In this document: one piece after another, positions 10,239 to 21,798 of the stretch
Layout of the letters: each line of letters starts with the position of its first letter
Position numbering within the stretch: position 1 is the stretch's first letter
The notes under the pieces: generated by a model
Told to the model about the DNA's origin: nothing
The model's input: only the letters and a program-made list of their open reading frames with translations
Databases searched by the model: none
NCBI GenBank assembly: GCA_003996215.1
Contig: QJPP01001947.1
Span: 372,001 to 436,000, forward strand
DNA: 64,000 nucleotides
Direction of reading: 5' to 3'
Source of the DNA: Jaltomata sinuosa
Lineage: Eukaryota > Streptophyta > Magnoliopsida > Solanales > Solanaceae
Translations under genes and position numbers: made by a program

Positions 10239-13002
10239 TGTAATGACCCTCTAGGTCATTTTCTTATTTTTCATGCTTTTTCCATGTTTCAAGTTTACCA
10301 TAGTGGTTATTAGTCATTTATAACTTAACGGGACTGACGGTTCTATTCCTGAGTAGTTTGTTTGTGTTTGAAGCCTATTTCTCTATTTTGCAACTCTTAA
10401 GGTTGGTAAAGTTGACTTTGGTCAATATTTTGAGAAGATAACCTCCGACAAAAATTCCATCAATGTTGTTAGTTCTGGAAAGTTGACTTTGGGCTAGAAG
10501 GACCTTTGGTTTAGGTCCCGAGGATTCCATACTCATTTTGGGCTATGGGTTTCTTTTTGGTAAAAGTTAATTTTTTGAGTGTGGGACCCACTTTTTATTA
10601 AGACAGTCTCTGTTGAAAATTTAATCAATTCCATTGAGTCCAGAATGCCACATTTGGTAGGATAGCATGTCTTTTTTTATGTTCACAGGTTTCTGAATGA
10701 ATCTTGAGGGTGTGGTCGGAGAGTTTTTGAGGTTGTTGTTGCAACTGATGTTGTTGTGCTGCACCTACATTCCTTGAGGGGCGCACTTGTGTAGCCACCC
10801 CTGCGGTCATCAGCCGCACCTACTGTGCTAGGTGACATTGGTAGGGTCGCCCCTGTGCTTCATTTTTCCCCCTGCAGTGCCGCCCCTACGGCATTTGATC
10901 TCACTTGTGGGGTTTGGTTTTTTTGTTGACCTCCACCATTATGGTGGTCTGGGTGCAGCACCGATTCTGCACCTGCAGCAATATGACAACAGGTGCGTCA
11001 TTCGTTGATATTTTTAGAAGAGTTTTCTTCTTTATTTCATTCTATTCCAACTTTGTTCCTCTGCTATAGAGCTCGGTTAAAAAGGAAAAGCTACCTTTTC
11101 TTGACATTTTAGTGCAATCTCAAGGTGATTCTCTATCCCGCTTAGTTGTAGTACTCATCATAGATTTAGTTTTGTATTTAATTTCGTAATTAGACTCCAA
11201 TTGAATGCATTCCTATGATTTAAAGTGGACTCTGGGGATATTTTGGTCCCCAAAAATAAGTCCCATTTGCGCTCAAATCTTGGGCATGGGTTTTAAACAT
11301 GATGCAAACATAATTTTGAATTTTGTTTTCTATTTTATTGCACAGGCCCCGTGGATCATTTTCCAACCTGATTTCAGGCTTTGAAATTATATATAGCAAT
11401 ATGGATGTCATTCTTCTTGTCTCGACACCTAGTTTATGTTCTTGATAGCGTGGAAGCCTTCTGAAGCTATTCAGAAGGGAAGGCACATAAGTGACGATTC
11501 ATGCTTATAGTTTTGCCCCGAAGTAGGTTATGATTTATTTATCTTAGACCTGGCTTATTTAGATCTTATTTGTTATGAGTTGCATGAACGTTAGGCTAGG
11601 CTTAAGGTTAGAATTAGGCTTAAATTATGCTTTTCATTTATTTTGGCCATTTTCGAGACTGTAGAATAGTACTACCATGTTTATCCTTTGTTTAGGGGCT
11701 TGTCGAATTGTTGTGGCTAGCCTAGAATCCTTAGAGTAACTTTAGGAGGTTTTTGAGGTAGTGTAGATGCCTTTGTTTTATTTTTGTGTTATAGTTTTAT
11801 TTTTCTGTCATTATTTACCATTACATTTGTGTAACTATGGGCCCGAAGCCATAACTTTGGACTGGATGGAGTTCTAGGTGAGTATCTTGTTTGCAGGATC
11901 TTTGGCCCTACCTTTTGTGTTATATCTTTGTCTGTGCTTGAGTGTTGTACCGCTTCCTCGTATTTCTGCATTCATGGACTTGGCATATAAATGGATTTTT
12001 CTAAGGAAGAATGGTTGGGTTTTTTTTCGGATTAAAGAGGATGGTGTTTTGTTATTATTACATATTTCAAGGGTTGTAAGAAGGATTTGAACTACCTTAC
12101 TACTAATTTTTGGATTTAAGTACTAAATGCCTCCCTCTATACTGATTTGAGATTTGTGGAAGACACTTTTACTTATTGCATGTCCAGAGTAATATTTTGG
12201 ACTGATGTTTACTTACTGTATGTCCGATGTAAGATTCCTTACTCATGTTTACTTATTGCATGTCTGATGTAAGATTCCAGGCTCATGATTTTATATTGGT
12301 CACATTCTACATCACATCATCTCATGATGCATTGCATTGGTGTGTGTAGTCAGATTGTTTGTTGCGTTTGATTATTATTATTATTATCTTTATCATCAGC
12401 TTAGTTAGTTCTATTCTCTATTGATAACTAGATTTAAATGGATCCCTGTAGATAGTTTACTTTATTGTGACTTATAAAATATATTATCTTTTTGAGCTCG
12501 GTTGACCTATGATGCTTAGTGGGTACCTGTTATTTTAGTACTCATACTACACTCTGCATCTTTTTCTGATGCAGCATCTAGTACGAGCCATCTTCACTGA
12601 CCCTCTAGTCATTCCTGGCCAACTGCTATTCGGAATACGGTGAGCTTCTGGTATTTGGAGATGTTCTACTGCTTTCCATCTACATCCCTCTCTATATTTT
12701 TGTATTTTTGATATACAACACTTATTGTATAATGTTATTCCATAGTTAGATGCTTTTGTACCGGTGACACTAGGTCTAAGGTTGGTCCTTTTACATATAT
12801 ATACTCGTCTTCCTAGTCATTTTAGGGCCATTTCTGTAAATTTTGTACTATTGGTATGTATCTATATGTTGGCCCCTATCTAATTATGTTTTTCTCTTTC
12901 GCTTTCTTGTTTAATTGTTTTGTTGTACTTCCACGTTCTTAGGTTGGCTTGCATACCGAGGGTTATGTAGGTTCCATCGCGGCTTAGTTTTGGGTCATGA
13001 CA
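10239..13002 (+). repeat. Element J 3' LTR (TGTAATGACC...GGGTCATGACA)
   Basis: Starts TGTAATGACCCTCTAGG after the J integrase tail and ends GGTTCCATCGCGGCTTAGTTTTGGGTCATGACA, with TG/CA ends; 2764 bp. It is distantly related to the E LTRs (same start and ending phrase). A palindrome cluster lies at 10740-10990. A donor-like CTAG/GTGAGTATC is at 11877/11878. A stem-loop CTGCATC (12554-12560) with GATGCAG (12568-12574) ends in an acceptor-like CAG. An (ATT)n run lies at about 12371-12388. To its right the C-family LTR continues, so J was inserted into C. Confidence 0.88.
10740..10990. promoter_or_regulatory. Palindrome cluster in the J LTR
   Basis: Perfect inverted words include CCACCAT-T-ATGGTGG (10933-10947), TGCGG-N7-CCGCA (10802-10818) and GTGCAG-N8-CTGCAC (10953-10972). 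They lie about 500-750 bases into the LTR, in its U3 part. Sequence words differ from those of other LTR families in the window, but architecture and position agree. Regulatory role is inferred. Confidence 0.55.
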
Positions 13003-13680
13003 ATGTTAAGTGCTATAGATGATTTCCTAGGGATCATTGTATCGTCCAGGTTACTTGCAAGCTGTAACATCGTTATATTTGGGGTTTGTTTACTTGCATA
13101 GTGAGACATGACTTATATGGTTGTTGAGTCAAGTTGTTGATGTGTAGTCTTACTAGTAACCTTTTGACATGGCTTATTGCATGTTTGTCCTGTTATACTA
13201 TGTTATGGTGTTACGTTCATAGTTCATATCTTAGATCTGGCTGATGATCCTACATGTACACTTTTGTTCTTGTTTACTGATACTGTACTTTCTCTTCTTT
13301 TTTTGAGTACAGGGCATATTCCGGCGGCTGCTTCAAGAGCTCAATTATAAACTAGACAACTTTCAAATTCAAGGGTGAGCTGCATCTTCAGGGCTACCAT
13401 GGATTCTTTAGCTATATCTAGTCCTTTTTTTAGACTCTCTTTTATGTTTGGGGTCTAATCCCCGTCTTTCAGACATGAGTAGAGTTTTGGTACACGACTT
13501 TCAAACTCTAGGGGTTTATTTTCTACAAGTTCTCTATTTCCATTTAAGATGTGAATCTTGACTTTTAATAATTGAAAATGGATTTAGTTGCTTAGTTTTG
13601 GTTAAGTGTTGACTTGGTTAATTGGTTCTCCCACCGGGGGCTTAATATGGGTGCCACTCACGATGATTTAGGTCATGACA
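13003..13680 (+). repeat. Element C 5' LTR, 3' part only
   Basis: Ends GATTTAGGTCATGACA, followed by the primer site. It matches the 3' LTR parts at 36100-36376 and 60141-60544. Its start corresponds to about position 1480 of the full LTR. It contains CTGTACT (13283-13289) and AGTACAG (13306-13312), a perfect 7-bp stem around a pyrimidine-rich loop that ends in a good AG acceptor; the equivalent place in J and E has a stem of the same kind. Confidence 0.88.
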
Positions 13681-13684
13681 AACA

Positions 13685-13697
13685 TGGTATCATAGCC
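13685..13697 (+). other. Primer binding site of C (tRNA-Met type)
   Basis: TGGTATCATAGCC four bases after the LTR end. The family consensus TGGTATCAGAGCC, complementary to the 3' end of initiator tRNA-Met, differs by one base (G to T). It primes minus-strand cDNA synthesis in active elements. Confidence 0.9.
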
Positions 13698-13899
13698 CTA
13701 TATTTTATGATCTCATCGTACAAAAATGGTTCTAGTACAGTCTTGCGGAATGGCACAGAGGTGTCTGTACTTTTCTTTGAGAGTTTATAGGACTTTAAGA
13801 AACTGTCCTTTTTATCTTCCTTCATGCTATAACTTGATTCCAATTGGCATCTCGTAATCCAAATTAGTATATGATCTCCTTCATTCTTTTTTCCGCAGG

Positions 13900-15140
13900 T
13901 GGTGAATACTTGGCAAAATTGAGTGAGAGTAGCAACTCCAGCTTCTAGACCAGCAGTTTAAGGGTGAGGTCGGGGTAAGGGAAGAGGTATAGCAACACCC
14001 ACCAGGGGTGGAGCTCAGGCAGTAGCTGACCAGAGGCCGATGATACTTCCTCCACCCTAGGATCATGTTGAGGAGGCTGAGACCATGCACAAGGATGGCA
14101 TAGAACCAGAGGTGGCAGCACCAGTTGGAGGTGCAAGCCTTCCTACTATGTCTTCTGAGGTCATTCAACAAGTGTTGGCACTTATGATTGGGAGGGCTGG
14201 TACTGGAGCCACTTTCACTATGAAGGCTAATCATGTTCTGGGTACCCATCCTACTGCCACTTTAGCTCTCAGGATGGATGAGGCATCAGGTACAAGTGCA
14301 TTCTTCCATCTAGTGTTAGGCCCTTTCATGACCGGTATCGAGCATGAGTTGTTGACTAAGTTCCTGAAGATGAAACCTCCATTATTCTATGTAATAGAAG
14401 ATGAGGATGACTTTGAGTTTATTTTGGATTGCTATGAGAGTCTACACAAGTTGGGAATTGTACAACAACATGGGGTTGAGTTTGTGACTTTCCAACTGCA
14501 AGGGATGCCAGGAAGTGGTGGAGAGCCTGTGTGAAGTGTCATTCGCCAGCTTTGCCTCCAATGACTTGCACTCAGTTCTATGTCTCGTTTTTGTCAAAGT
14601 ATGTGCCCCGTACTCTTAGGGATCACAAGAAGGATGAATTTCTTATCCTTGAACAGGGCAATATATCTGTTGCAGCTTATGAGGCAAAGTTTCATGCCTT
14701 GTATCTCTTTTATACTAAACTTTTGGGCACTGAGGAGGAGAGGATCCGGTTATATGTTAAGGGCCTAAATAATGATTTGAAGGTTTTGTTTGTTTACATG
14801 ACTTCTTAATAAGGAAGCTATAATGAGGTGACTAATTATGTGAAGAAACTGGATGGAGTTAAGCAAGTCAAGCAGGCTAAGGTATTAGCCAAAAAGTCCC
14901 AAAGTGTGGCCAATTTTTAGTGGTTTATATTCTAGAGGTCCCATCTAGCACGTTCATTTGGCTCATCCTATTCAGTCAGCTTTGCCAACTTCTACAGGTG
15001 GTCATTCAAGGGCTATTTAGCAGTCTACATCTACTAGAGGCAAGGGGGCTTTCTATTCTTTGGCTAATATGTCCTCTCTTGAGCGAGGTTGTTTTCATTA
15101 TGGTGATGTGGGTCACTTTAAGAGAGAGTTACCTCTGAGG
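13900..15140 (+). pseudogene. Element C gag, broken
   Basis: A basic Gly/Arg-rich leader (about 13925-14080) precedes a long frame at 14085-14534 containing FLKMKPPLFYVIEDEDDFEFILDCYESLHKLGI. A one-base loss in the G-run at 14502-14504 shifts the frame; the capsid part continues at 14531-14809 with FYVSFLSKYVPRTLRDHKKDEFL and AAYEAKFHALYLF. The zinc knuckle near 15075-15130 reads CFHYGDVGHFKREL: the second and last Cys are lost and the His is kept. Several further stops follow. Gag would assemble particles and bind RNA. Confidence 0.85.
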
Positions 15141-15345
15141 CAGATAGGTAACCAGGTGCAGCAGTAGGCCATGACTATAATTCCAGCAGATGGAGGTAGC
15201 AATTGAGGGTCATTCATAGGGTGGGTAAGGAAATAATCAGAGAGGCCATAGTGGAAACAGAGGTATTGGTAATGTAAGGAAGGGTGAAGTGTAGCCTGCT
15301 AGGGAGTCTTCCCAACCTGATGACAGAGCTCATAGTTATGCCTTC

Positions 15346-15870
15346 TTGAGCAAGTCCAAGGCTGAGGCATATGGTGCTATGATAATAGGTACTATTCTCG
15401 TCTATGAATGGATGGCTACTATTTTATTTGATCCGGGTTCCACTTACTCTTATATATCTATTAGATTTGCCTTGGGTCTGGACTTGATATGTAATGTTCT
15501 TGATTCTCATGTACATGTTTCTACTCTAGTTGGAGAGTTCATGGTAGTGACCCATGTGTATCGTTTATGCTCTATTTTGTTTATGAGTTTTAAGACATTG
15601 GAAGATTTGGTCATATTGGATATGTTGGATTTTGATATTATTCTGGGTATGACTTGGCTTTCTCAATATCATACCATTTTGATTCATAATTCTAATACAA
15701 TGACTATAGACATGTCGGGTATGAATAGACTAGAGTGGGAGGGTGTGTATAAGCCTAAGACGGTGAAAATCTTATCCTTTGTTTGGGCTATAAAGATAGC
15801 AGGGAAAGGGTGTTCAACCTTCCTAGCTTATATTCAAGATATTAGTGCGGGGTCCCCATTTTTTGAGTAG
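15346..15870 (+). pseudogene. Element C protease
   Basis: Open for 174 codons. Around residues 25-37 it reads ATILFDPGSTYSYIS, the chromovirus protease active-site loop with DPGS. About 65 residues later comes LDFDIILGMTWLSQYH, equivalent to the ILGMDWL motif. The reading stops soon after, and the linker to RT (15871-16060) is frameshifted. Since Gag-Pol is made as one chain, this open frame alone is not a functional gene. Confidence 0.82.
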
Positions 15871-15879
15871 GTCCCTGTG

Positions 15880-16735
15880 GTTTTAGGTGGAATTTCCTGC
15901 AGATTTGCCTGGTATGCCTCTAGACAGGGATATTGAATTTTATGTTGATTTGGAATCAGGCACTCAGCCAATCTCTATTCCTCCATATTAATTGCTCCAC
16001 AGAGTTGAGGGAACTCAAAACTCAGCTACATGAACTCCTTGATAAGGGAATTATTCATCCAGTGCTTTGCCTTGGGGTGGTCCAGTCTTGTTCATTATAA
16101 AGAAGGATGGTAGCATGAGAATGTGTATAGATTACAGGCAGTTGAACAAGGTTACAATCCGAAATAAGTATCCCTTGCCCCACATAGATGATCTATTTGA
16201 TCAGTTACAGGGTGCTTCCGTATTTTCCAAAATTAACTTGAGGTCGAGGTACCATCAACTGAAGATTGGACATGAGGATATACCTAAGACAACTTTCAAA
16301 ACTCGATACGGGCATTATGAGTTCCTGGTAATGTCATTTGGGTTGACCAATGGGTTGGAGGCCTTTATAATCTTGGTGAATGGTGTTTTCAAGTCATTCT
16401 TGGATTCTTTTATGATAGTGTTGATAGATGATATTTTGATTTACTCCAAGAGTAAGGATGAGCATGCAAATCATTTTCGTATTGTCTTGGGAATTTTGAA
16501 GGAGAAGCAGTTGTATGCAAAAAAATTGAAATGCGATTTCTAGTTATCTTCAATTGCCTTCTTAGGGTATTTAGTGTCAGAAAAAATGGTGATGGATCCT
16601 TAGAAGATTGAGGTGGTTAAGAGTTTGGTTTGGCCTAGCTCTGTGACTGAGGTTAGAGCTTCGTGGGTCTTTCTAGCTACTATATCAGTTTTGTCAAGAA
16701 TTTTTCTTCTATTTCTACTCAATTGAAAATGTTGA
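15880..16735 (+). pseudogene. Element C reverse transcriptase
   Basis: The open part, 16067-16543, reads MPWGGPVLFIIKKDGSMRMC, DYRQLNKVTIRNKYPLP, LFDQLQGASVFSKINLRSRYHQ and FLVMSFGLTN, then the catalytic block VLIDDILIYSK with both Asp intact. SKINLRSRYHQ has Asn where the family normally has Asp (SKIDL), so the first catalytic Asp is lost. Stops follow KLKCDF and later residues in the thumb region. The domain synthesises cDNA in active relatives. Confidence 0.87.
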
Positions 16736-16739
16736 CTTA

Positions 16740-17449
16740 GAAGGAGGTGCCATTTATTTAGTATGATAAGTGAGAGGAGAGCTTCCAAAAGCTCAAGACA
16801 CTTTTGACTACAACTCCTATTCTCTCAATGCCAGTTGAAGGTAAGAATTTTGTTATATTTTGTGATGCTTCATATTTGGGTTTTGGTGTTGCGTTGATGA
16901 AGAACATGAATATCATAGCTTCTGCTTTGAGGCAATTGAATCCCTATGAGAAGAACTACCTGACTCATGATTTAGAGTTTGAAGCAGTGGTGTTTGCACT
17001 TAAGATCTGGAGGAAGTATATCTATGGTGTCAAGTGTGAGGTGTTCACAGACCATCATAGCCTTCAGCGCATGTTTATGCAAAGGGATATAAATCTGAGA
17101 CAGACAAGATAGATGGAATTGTTTAAAGATTACGATGTGACCATCCAGTATCATCCAGGTAAGGCCAATGTGGTGGAAGATTCATTGAGCCAGAAAGAGG
17201 TAAGTATGAGCAACTTGTCTTGTTTGGGGTTGTTGAAGTGGCCCTTGGATAGGGAGTTCCAAACTCTAGCATCTAAGTTCATGCAGTTTGGTATCTCTAA
17301 AAAAAGGTGGAATGTTTTCCAGTATTAAGGTGAAGTCAACATTTCAGGGTGAGATTAAGTCCAAATAGTTGAAGCATGTGCAATCTAATATGCTCTGGAA
17401 CAAGGTGGTGTCTGGTGAGGCTTCAGATGTTACACTTGATGCGTCTGGA
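16740..17449 (+). pseudogene. Element C RNase H, tether and start of integrase, cut by element D
   Basis: 16804-17112 shows FVIFCDASYLGFGVALM, THDLEFEAVVFALKIW and FTDHHSLQRMF, giving the Asp-Glu-Asp ligands. The next stop (TAG at 17110-17112) replaces the Trp of RQRRWMELL, a G-to-A change. LFKDYDVTIQYHPGKANVVEDSLSQ follows. Near 17425-17449 the sequence reads VTLDASG, the start of the segment that runs into the integrase finger; it resumes at 33219 with VLW after element D. Confidence 0.85.
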
Positions 17450-18989
17450 ATATTTATTCACCTAAGTGTCATTATCTATGCATGTTTAGCTTAGTTTTGA
17501 AGATAACTTGATTTATTGGGGTATATAGGTTGTATGTGTGTATTTGGTTGCTAAAGTACATGTTTAAAGTGTTTAAGGTGCATTTGGAACAAGTCAAGAG
17601 TCAAAATAATCAATTAGAGTTTAGACGAGAAAACTAGTGGTGCTAGCTTGAGCTATGCATATTCTAGTGTACTTTGATAAGATCTATTGTGTTGTATAGA
17701 CTAATTTATGTTATTAATTGATGTAGGAGACCATTTGAGGATATATGGAATCTATATGAAGCCTACAAACAAGACACAATAAATAGGGAATCAAGCAACA
17801 AGTGTACGAGGAGAAGAGCGCAAAAATCATGTGAACTCCCACATTTTGGAGGGGGCCATGTGCCATACCTCCCAAGGCATGGGAGGTGGACCTGAACAGA
17901 GCCTCCCAAAGCATTGTAGAAGGCCCTAACTCACACACCCCAATGCAAGGGTGTCATGGTTTGGCCACGCAGCCTGCCATGCAATGCAACCCCCCTAAAA
18001 CATCCAAAATTAGGTTTTTAACTTGGTTTAAGTGGGGGAAAAGTTTTAAATGCATATGTATCTTATGGGGAATCATATGGAAGTCGTAATTAGCCACATT
18101 TACACACATCTATTGAAGAACACACTAATTGGAGAGAAGACAAGACATCAAGGAGCTAAAACTAGGGTTCTTTGTTCTTTAACTTTTCTTTCTTGTAGTT
18201 TTACTTTCTGAACTCATATATGAAGATTTGTGGTATGAATATGAGTGGATAAACACCCTATTTCTAGGTTTGAGGCTACAACATGATTGCTTAATTATGA
18301 TTTTATAGTTGGTTTATATGTTTATCATATCATGTCATTGTTCTTAAGTTCTTATTTTAACTATTGTAAATCGTCATGAACTTTAGGGTAAATCTAAGTT
18401 TCAAAATGTATTGACCATATGAGTTGAGGGACGGAATGAAGAATATAGGGAGTGTGGATCATATCTTTTATTGTTGGTTAGCAATTATAAAGGATGATTT
18501 GCGGTTAGGATAGTGATATACCTAAATGCCCCACTTGGTTAATAAAATAGGAAGATAGTTGAATGCATCCGAATTAAAGACTCACATCCCCGCTCAATGA
18601 TGTAGTTTTGAGATCAATTTGGGTAGAAGACTTAAAGGATGACCATTCTCAAGTTTAATATTAACCCCGTAGATCAATAATCATGATAAACACCACCACC
18701 GGCTACAAACCATAGTTATGCATGAATGTAAAGTGAATGTCTCAACCTTAGATCTCTCCATATATTGTTTACAATCTGAATTTCATATCGTTATTATTTT
18801 TAGTATTTAGTTTTTAAGAACAAAGCTCAAACTCTTGGTTACGAATCGTACTTGTCTAATTTCAATAGTAAGAATTAAGTTGGATCGCTTGCTAAACACC
18901 ATGTCCTTGTGGGATCGATATTTGGCTCACAAGAGACACTTTATTACTTACATGACCACGTACACTTACGTGTGCACTTGGGAGAAACA
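17450..18989 (+). repeat. Element D 5' LTR
   Basis: Matches 31698-33218 nearly throughout. It lacks the first ~11 bases (TGATCTTAGGC) seen in the 3' LTR, so the canonical TG start is missing. It ends CTTGGGAGAAACA just before the primer site. It contains the palindrome cluster at 17830-17990. The TATA box present in the 3' LTR falls in a short deletion here near 18085. Confidence 0.85.
17830..17990. promoter_or_regulatory. Palindrome cluster in the D LTR
   Basis: Contains the 19-base CCTCCCA-N5-TGGGAGG at 17868-17886 and ACACCC-N8-GGGTGT at 17935-17954, plus repeats of CCATGCAATGC. The 3' LTR equivalent (32060-32205) is eroded. In that 3' LTR the cluster lies about 100 bases upstream of a TATA box, which suggests a control element; the role is inference. 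Confidence 0.55.
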
Positions 18990-18995
18990 AGTTTT

Positions 18996-19013
18996 TGGCA
19001 CCGTTGCCAGGGA
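18996..19013 (+). other. Primer binding site of D (Athila type)
   Basis: TGGCACCGTTGCCAGGGA starts six bases after the LTR end. Plant Athila/Tat elements use a site of the form TGGCGCCGTTGCCGGGGA, usually assigned to tRNA-Asp. Two substitutions are present. The site fixes the element's orientation and clade. Confidence 0.88.
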
Positions 19014-19139
19014 GTTAAAAATTAGCAACCTTCTTATTTTGAGTTTTACTATTTTGTTTGATAAGTTCTAACTACTTGGTCTTATCTACTGAATTTGTAG
19101 GTATAAGTTTGAATCTTGAGTAAGCTGGCAAGGGAGAGG

Positions 19140-20356
19140 GAATAGGTTAAACCATATCCCAAACTTGAGTGATGCTTTCACCAATTGAGGTTAGAAGCAG
19201 CACCTGTCCATCCAATCCCACAATTTCAACAGGATTAGACTATTCTTGCAATCATGGCTGATGAATAACCACCAGCCTGTAGGACAGTGCGCGAAGTGGC
19301 AATCACACTCACAACTATTGTGACCTACTGTATTCAAAATTCAGCTGCAGGAGGCAGATTTGAGCTGAAACAGAATATGGTGCAATTATTGCACACAAGT
19401 GGGTAGTTTACAAGGTTGTCACATGAAGACCCACAGATTCATCTCCAAAACTTTCTGGAGATTAGTGACACATTCATTCTTATAGGAGTATCAACAAACA
19501 ACATAAGGCTCACACTTTTCCCATTCTCACTGTTGGGAGAAGCAAAGAAATGGTTGAAGGTAGAACATTTAAATTCAATCACAACTTGGTATGACTTGGT
19601 AAAGAAGTTGCTCATTCGATTCTTCCCTTCGGGCAAAACTGCAAAGTTGAGGAGTAAAATCCTAAGTTTCAAGAAAAAGGCAGATGAGAATCTCTATCAT
19701 GCATAGGAGAGATTCAAGTGTCTTCTCAGGGATTGCCCACATCACCAGCAGAATAATGAGGTATTAGCTCACACTTTTGTAGAAAGTCTGGACCATAACA
19801 CAAACGTTTTGCTAGATTCAGCGGCATGTGGTCAAGCTTTGGAAGAAACCTATGATGAGCTATGTACTCTTATCAACTGTATTGCACTAGGTAATCCAGA
19901 GTGACATAGTGATATGTCCAAAAATATGGTGAACAAGCCTACAAATATGATTGAGGTAGATAGTATCACAGCATTAATGTCACAGTTGGCAAGTTTTCAG
20001 ACTCAGATGATGGCTCAGTTCAACAAGTTGAGTGAGGCTCAACCTCAAGCTCAGGTAAATATAGTTTAGCAAGTTCAGTCTTGGTTCAAGATGTTTGGTG
20101 TTAGTGGTCATTCGGCATACTTGTGTGGAGCGAATCCGAAGTTGGTAAATTTTGTGGGAAAGGCACAGAAAAGCAATCAAAACTATGGTAATGCCTACAA
20201 TTGCAATTGGCAGAGTCAGCCCACTTACTCTTAGGGCATAAACCAAGCTCAACCACAACAATTTCAACAGCATCAAGGTATTCAGAGCAACACTCAGGCC
20301 AGCAACATAGAAGAGACCTTGAAAAGGATTTTGGCCAACCAAGAACAAATGGCTGC
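19140..20356 (+). pseudogene. Element D gag (Athila type), truncated by element K
   Basis: 19416-19706 encodes EDPQIHLQNFLEISDTF, LFPFSLLGEAKKWL and LLIRFFPSGKTAKLRSKI, the capsid region typical of Athila gag. A TAG after YHA replaces the expected Trp of the AWERF motif (G to A). The frame continues as ERFKCLLRDCPHH with further stops. A Gln-rich tail around 20230-20350 (ANQEQMAA) ends exactly where the K LTR starts at 20357. Confidence 0.85.
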
Positions 20357-21798
20357 TGATAAACGCTCAAGTCATTGTTGTACCCATAGAGACTTGATGC
20401 TAGCTATATGGAGATTTTATCGAAATGAGTTCACAAAGAGAGTAAATGCTTAAAACCACAAAATTAAAAGGTTGGGGGAATTGGGATTATGTCACTACAA
20501 TAGCAATTTGTAAACAAAGCAAGTAGGTAAAATGGGCGTATCAAATTAAGTAGGAGACTAGGGATGTGTATCCAATGGGGATTTAATGTGGGATAGGGTG
20601 TTTGCCTTTTCACACTTATTATTGCTTATTGACATAGGTAGCCTTGGTCATGGGCGTGGTTATTTATCTCTCGATCAACAACTATATCTCCAATAATCTG
20701 GTTAGAGCAATATTGGTCATAGCAATAAACAACCAAGATCAAGCTTGGGGAGGTCACACTATCTCTAGCTTAGACACTTAAATGGGTGATTCCTTCGATA
20801 AGAGCTATTTCACGCCTCAAATATGAATAGAGTCCCAAGTTCCCACTAGTAATCTCACATTCGAAACCATGAAATTCTCTTTCAAGTAACAACATAGTCA
20901 AGTGATGACAATTAATGTTTGCAACCATAAATTTTAGGATTAAAACTTGATGAAACTACTAAACCTATATGAAATAAGCAATTATAAAAAATAATTAGCA
21001 ACAAAGAATTAGCAACACCCACACCCATTTGTCAAGCATCCATTATAAACACACCCCTAGATAAATGAAATAAGCCACTCATGGCAAATGAGAGAAATAT
21101 ACCAAATGGGTAAGTCAAAATCCTCTTCATTCAAGCTGAATTTCAAGTTCTAAGCTCAATTTGAGTGCACAAATGGTTAACCAAGAGATTGGATTCAAAC
21201 TCTCTTCACTTTGAAGAGAAAACCTTGTTCTCAAAGTAAAAAGCTCTTTAAAATATTCAGGACTGAAGAATTCTATTTATAATTATGCCTAAATTAGCCT
21301 TTTATAGTTTCCCAAAATATCACAAAAATTCAGGACAAAATTGCCCTTCTGGTGATGTGTGATGCGATGTGTGGTTCGCATGTCACAATGTGTGTGTCGC
21401 ACACTGTCTTCAGTTGGACCAGTGACTTCAACTAATTTTGGAGGCTTTGTGCGAAAGAAGTGTGGTTCGCACATTGGGTTGTGCGCATCGCACAACAACC
21501 GCGTCCCTTAGCAGATTCTTCAGTGAATTTTGCATATCCATGCAACAGAGGTGTGTTCCACACAACAGCTTGTGCTTGTCGCACGGGCACCGCATCTTAG
21601 GCCTGAATCTCCATCTTTTCTGATCCTTCCACACTTCACTCCTTTGGAGCTCTTTTTGGGTCCATTTCCTTGTTTTTCATCACTAATCAAAAGTACTTGC
21701 ATAGACATCAATAAAGTCCATAAGAACCTCTAAATATATTCAAAAAATAACAATAATTCATGGATTTAGCCTCAATAAGTTGGTAGATTTACAAGTTA
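20357..21798 (-). repeat. Element K 3' LTR
   Basis: On the minus strand it begins after GGGGGTTTGA at 21798 (ACTTGTAAATCTACC...) and ends GAGCGTTTATCA at 20357. It matches F LTRs at the start (AATCTACCAACT) and the K 5' LTR for about 1 kb. The U3 part holds a palindrome cluster (21340-21610), followed on the minus strand by a TATA box CTATAAAAGG at 21298-21307. Confidence 0.85.
21298..21610 (-). promoter_or_regulatory. K LTR promoter: palindrome cluster plus TATA box
   Basis: GTTGTGCG-CAT-CGCACAAC at 21478-21496 is a perfect palindrome with 8-bp arms. Other words are TGTGGTTCGCACA-like and GCGATGTGTGGTTCGC. About 40 bases downstream on the minus strand is CTATAAAAGG (21298-21307), a good plant TATA box. 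The same GTTGTGC...GCACAAC word is in both F LTRs (36769-36787, 59043-59061). The promoter role is inferred from layout. Confidence 0.62.
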
